Shown here in pieces: positions 63,411 to 64,000 of a DNA stretch of 64,000 nucleotides (its first letter is position 1; each line of letters opens with the position of its first letter). The DNA is from Saprospiraceae bacterium. GTDB lineage: Bacteria; Bacteroidota; Bacteroidia; Chitinophagales; Saprospiraceae. Where the stretch lies: NCBI GenBank assembly GCA_022842725.1, contig JALHOZ010000006.1:1-64000 (forward strand), given 5' to 3'. The notes beneath the pieces were generated by a model. That model was not told the DNA's origin and searched no databases. It was given only the letters and a program-made list of their open reading frames with translations. The position numbers and the translations under genes are program-made.

Positions 63411-64000
63411 ATGGGTAAAATAATAGCTATAGCAAATCAAAAAGGAGGTGTTGGCAAAACCACCACAGCCATCAATCTTGCAGCTGCATTGTCTGTTTTG
63501 GACAAAAAAGTACTGTTAATTGATGCCGATCCTCAGGCAAACGCATCTTCAGGAGTAGGCGTAAAACAAGATCAGATCATTTTTGACACGTACGAATGTC
63601 TTGTAAACGGTGAAGATATCAAAGTGGGCATCATCCCTACAGAAACGCCAAACCTCTATATTTTACCTTCTTCCATTGATCTCGTCGGTGCTGAAATAGA
63701 GCTGGTAGGTAAAGAAAACAGAGAAACTTTTATGCGCCGGATGTTGGCAAGTGTAAAGGATGATTACGATTATATATTTATTGATTGTCTGCCTTCTTTG
63801 GGACTGGTAACCCTAAATGCTCTGACTGCAGCTGACTCTGTATTGGTACCTGTACAATGCGAATTTTTTTCCCTGGAAGGATTCGGAAAGTTAAAAAGCA
63901 CCATCTCTTTGGTTCAACAGGGTTTAAATCCCGGTTTACAGATAGAAGGTGTCATCCTTTCAATGTATGATCAGAGATTACGAATGGCCAATATGGTTTT
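63411..64000 (+). CDS. parA: ParA/Soj chromosome partitioning ATPase (3' end outside window)
   Basis: The visible 196 or so residues begin MGKIIAIANQKGGVGKTTTA, with the deviant Walker A (KGGVGKTT). LLIDADPQANASSG and YIFIDCLPSLGLVT (Walker B) follow, then VLVPVQCEFFSLEG. ParA with ParB and parS segregates the chromosome. The gene starts one base after the stop of the hydrolase gene. The C-terminus and any parB are beyond the window. Confidence 0.93.
   Translation, partial: MGKIIAIANQKGGVGKTTTAINLAAALSVLDKKVLLIDADPQANASSGVGVKQDQIIFDTYECLVNGEDIKVGIIPTETPNLYILPSSIDLVGAEIELVGKENRETFMRRMLASVKDDYDYIFIDCLPSLGLVTLNALTAADSVLVPVQCEFFSLEGFGKLKSTISLVQQGLNPGLQIEGVILSMYDQRLRMANMV

Noticed and set aside
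1-64000. CRISPR arrays, tRNA/rRNA genes, transposases, integrases, phage genes
   Set aside because: No regularly spaced short repeats, no clover-leaf or rRNA sequence, and no mobile-element protein motif was seen; the repeats found are coding modules or terminators.

Overview
The window looks like chromosomal DNA of a Bacteroidota bacterium, most likely a Saprospiria-type lineage. The evidence is three proteins ending in type IX secretion (T9SS) sorting domains, a gldC gene, ECF sigma/FecR/TonB-receptor surface loci, DUF3467, DUF4293 and SUI1-type small proteins, and several promoters of the Bacteroidota form TTG-N20-TAnnTTTG. The DNA is AT-rich. I see no rRNA, tRNA, CRISPR array, insertion sequence or phage gene. 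The taxonomic call is inference.

Layout. (1) 1-4.1 kb: a TonB-dependent receptor (cut by the window edge), its FecR anti-sigma factor and an ECF sigma factor, all on the minus strand. (2) 4.2-15.3 kb: four secreted surface proteins on the minus strand, including one of 2438 residues. They form two transcription units of the same design, each closed by its own terminator: a large protein ending in two dockerin-like calcium loops, followed by a smaller protein with a cohesin-like sandwich and a T9SS sorting tail. (3) 15.3-25 kb: a vanadium-haloperoxidase-type lipoprotein, UDP-xylose synthase, a frameshifted U32 peptidase-family gene, ftsX, and a compact coaD-pruA-ruvX-def operon. (4) 25-33.5 kb: an outer-membrane barrel, a universal stress protein with a CoA-transferase, and a gap-pgk-carboxylase-glycosyltransferase cluster. 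(5) 33.6-53.3 kb: a T9SS surface protein, a DUF697/SHOCT protein, a two-motif aspartic protease with a PDZ-like end, an amino-acid permease, an aminotransferase, rpmI-rplT (no infC beside them), an LptF/G permease, acpH-smc, a DksA-like protein, rsmG, a FAD oxidoreductase and an S41 protease. (6) 53.5-64 kb: DUF3467, a second FecR/TonB-receptor pair with no sigma factor, a serine hydrolase, SUI1, a thioesterase, prmA, rnhB, gldC-queD, a metallo-beta-lactamase-fold hydrolase and the start of a parA/soj gene.

How it fits together. Most of the window is housekeeping. The unusual part is 4.2-15.3 kb. There, T9SS-anchored cohesin-like proteins are co-transcribed with partners that lack a recognisable T9SS tail but end in paired D-x-(N/T)-x-D-x3-D-x2-D loops. 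I propose that the sorted partner captures or carries the dockerin-like partner at the cell surface. The sequence supports the architecture. The interaction itself is untested.
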